Below, piece by piece: positions 63,891 to 64,000 of a DNA stretch of 64,000 bases. How positions within the stretch are numbered: the stretch's first letter is position 1; each line of letters opens with the position of its first letter. The notes beneath the pieces were generated by a model that had not been told where the DNA came from, made no database searches, and saw only the letters and a list, made by a program, of their open reading frames with translations. The stretch is from assembly GCA_963921795.1 (NCBI GenBank), contig OY997640.1, positions 11,837,023-11,901,022 on the forward strand, read 5' to 3'. The DNA comes from Nannobrachium achirus (taxonomy: Eukaryota > Chordata > Actinopteri > Myctophiformes > Myctophidae). A program made the translations under genes and the position numbers.

Positions 63891-64000
63891 ACCAGTTGCC
63901 CAATTCAATTAAAAGAAGCTTAGTTTACATTGCCAAAGCGTGTGTCAAAGTATCTATACCTTGTGTCAAAGTATCTATACTTTGTACTGGGCTTGAGTAC

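Overview
The window is vertebrate nuclear DNA, almost certainly from a ray-finned (teleost) fish. It holds the 3' part of one gene on the + strand: sh3pxd2a, which encodes the podosome/invadopodium scaffold Tks5 (FISH). Everything else is intron, 3' UTR or repeat. The fish assignment is inference. It rests on the dense small non-autonomous DNA transposons, long CA/GT microsatellites, a DANA/HE1-like tRNA SINE, LINE 3' ends of common teleost type, and AT-rich introns around GC-rich exons.

The gene was rebuilt from 11 coding segments (6516-6629, 17255-17338, 38004-38121, 46361-46529, 47332-47629, 49311-49325, 50298-50347, 51273-51392, 53981-55453, 56201-56595, 58710-59007). All have AG/GT borders and compatible phases. 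Together they give one open frame of 1043 residues plus TAA. The frame starts in the second half of SH3-1 and runs through complete SH3-2, SH3-3, SH3-4 and SH3-5. The PX domain and the first half of SH3-1 lie upstream of the window. Five SH3 domains point to the SH3PXD2A rather than the SH3PXD2B branch. I cannot tell which teleost paralogue (aa or ab) it is.

Layout: 1-6515 intron; exon 1 at 6.5 kb; a 10.6 kb intron; the 28-codon basic alternative exon at 17.3 kb; a 20.7 kb intron; exon 3 at 38.0 kb; an 8.2 kb intron; exons 4-11 between 46.4 and 59.0 kb; then a probable long 3' UTR to about 63.5 kb, where the best distal AATAAA lies.

The introns are packed with short terminal-inverted-repeat elements. 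Several have perfect 8-bp target duplications (hAT type) and others are bounded by TTAA (piggyBac-like). About 45 intact or decayed copies of one palindromic cassette, with arm consensus AAAATAGC-MGATCTACAAGCTC, sit inside at least eight element families whose ends are unrelated. This shared hairpin is one of the two most unusual things here. The other is the 802-bp intron between exons 4 and 5. It consists of one G, a complete hAT-like element, and an 8-base copy of the exon border, which is the signature expected if a transposon insertion created the intron.
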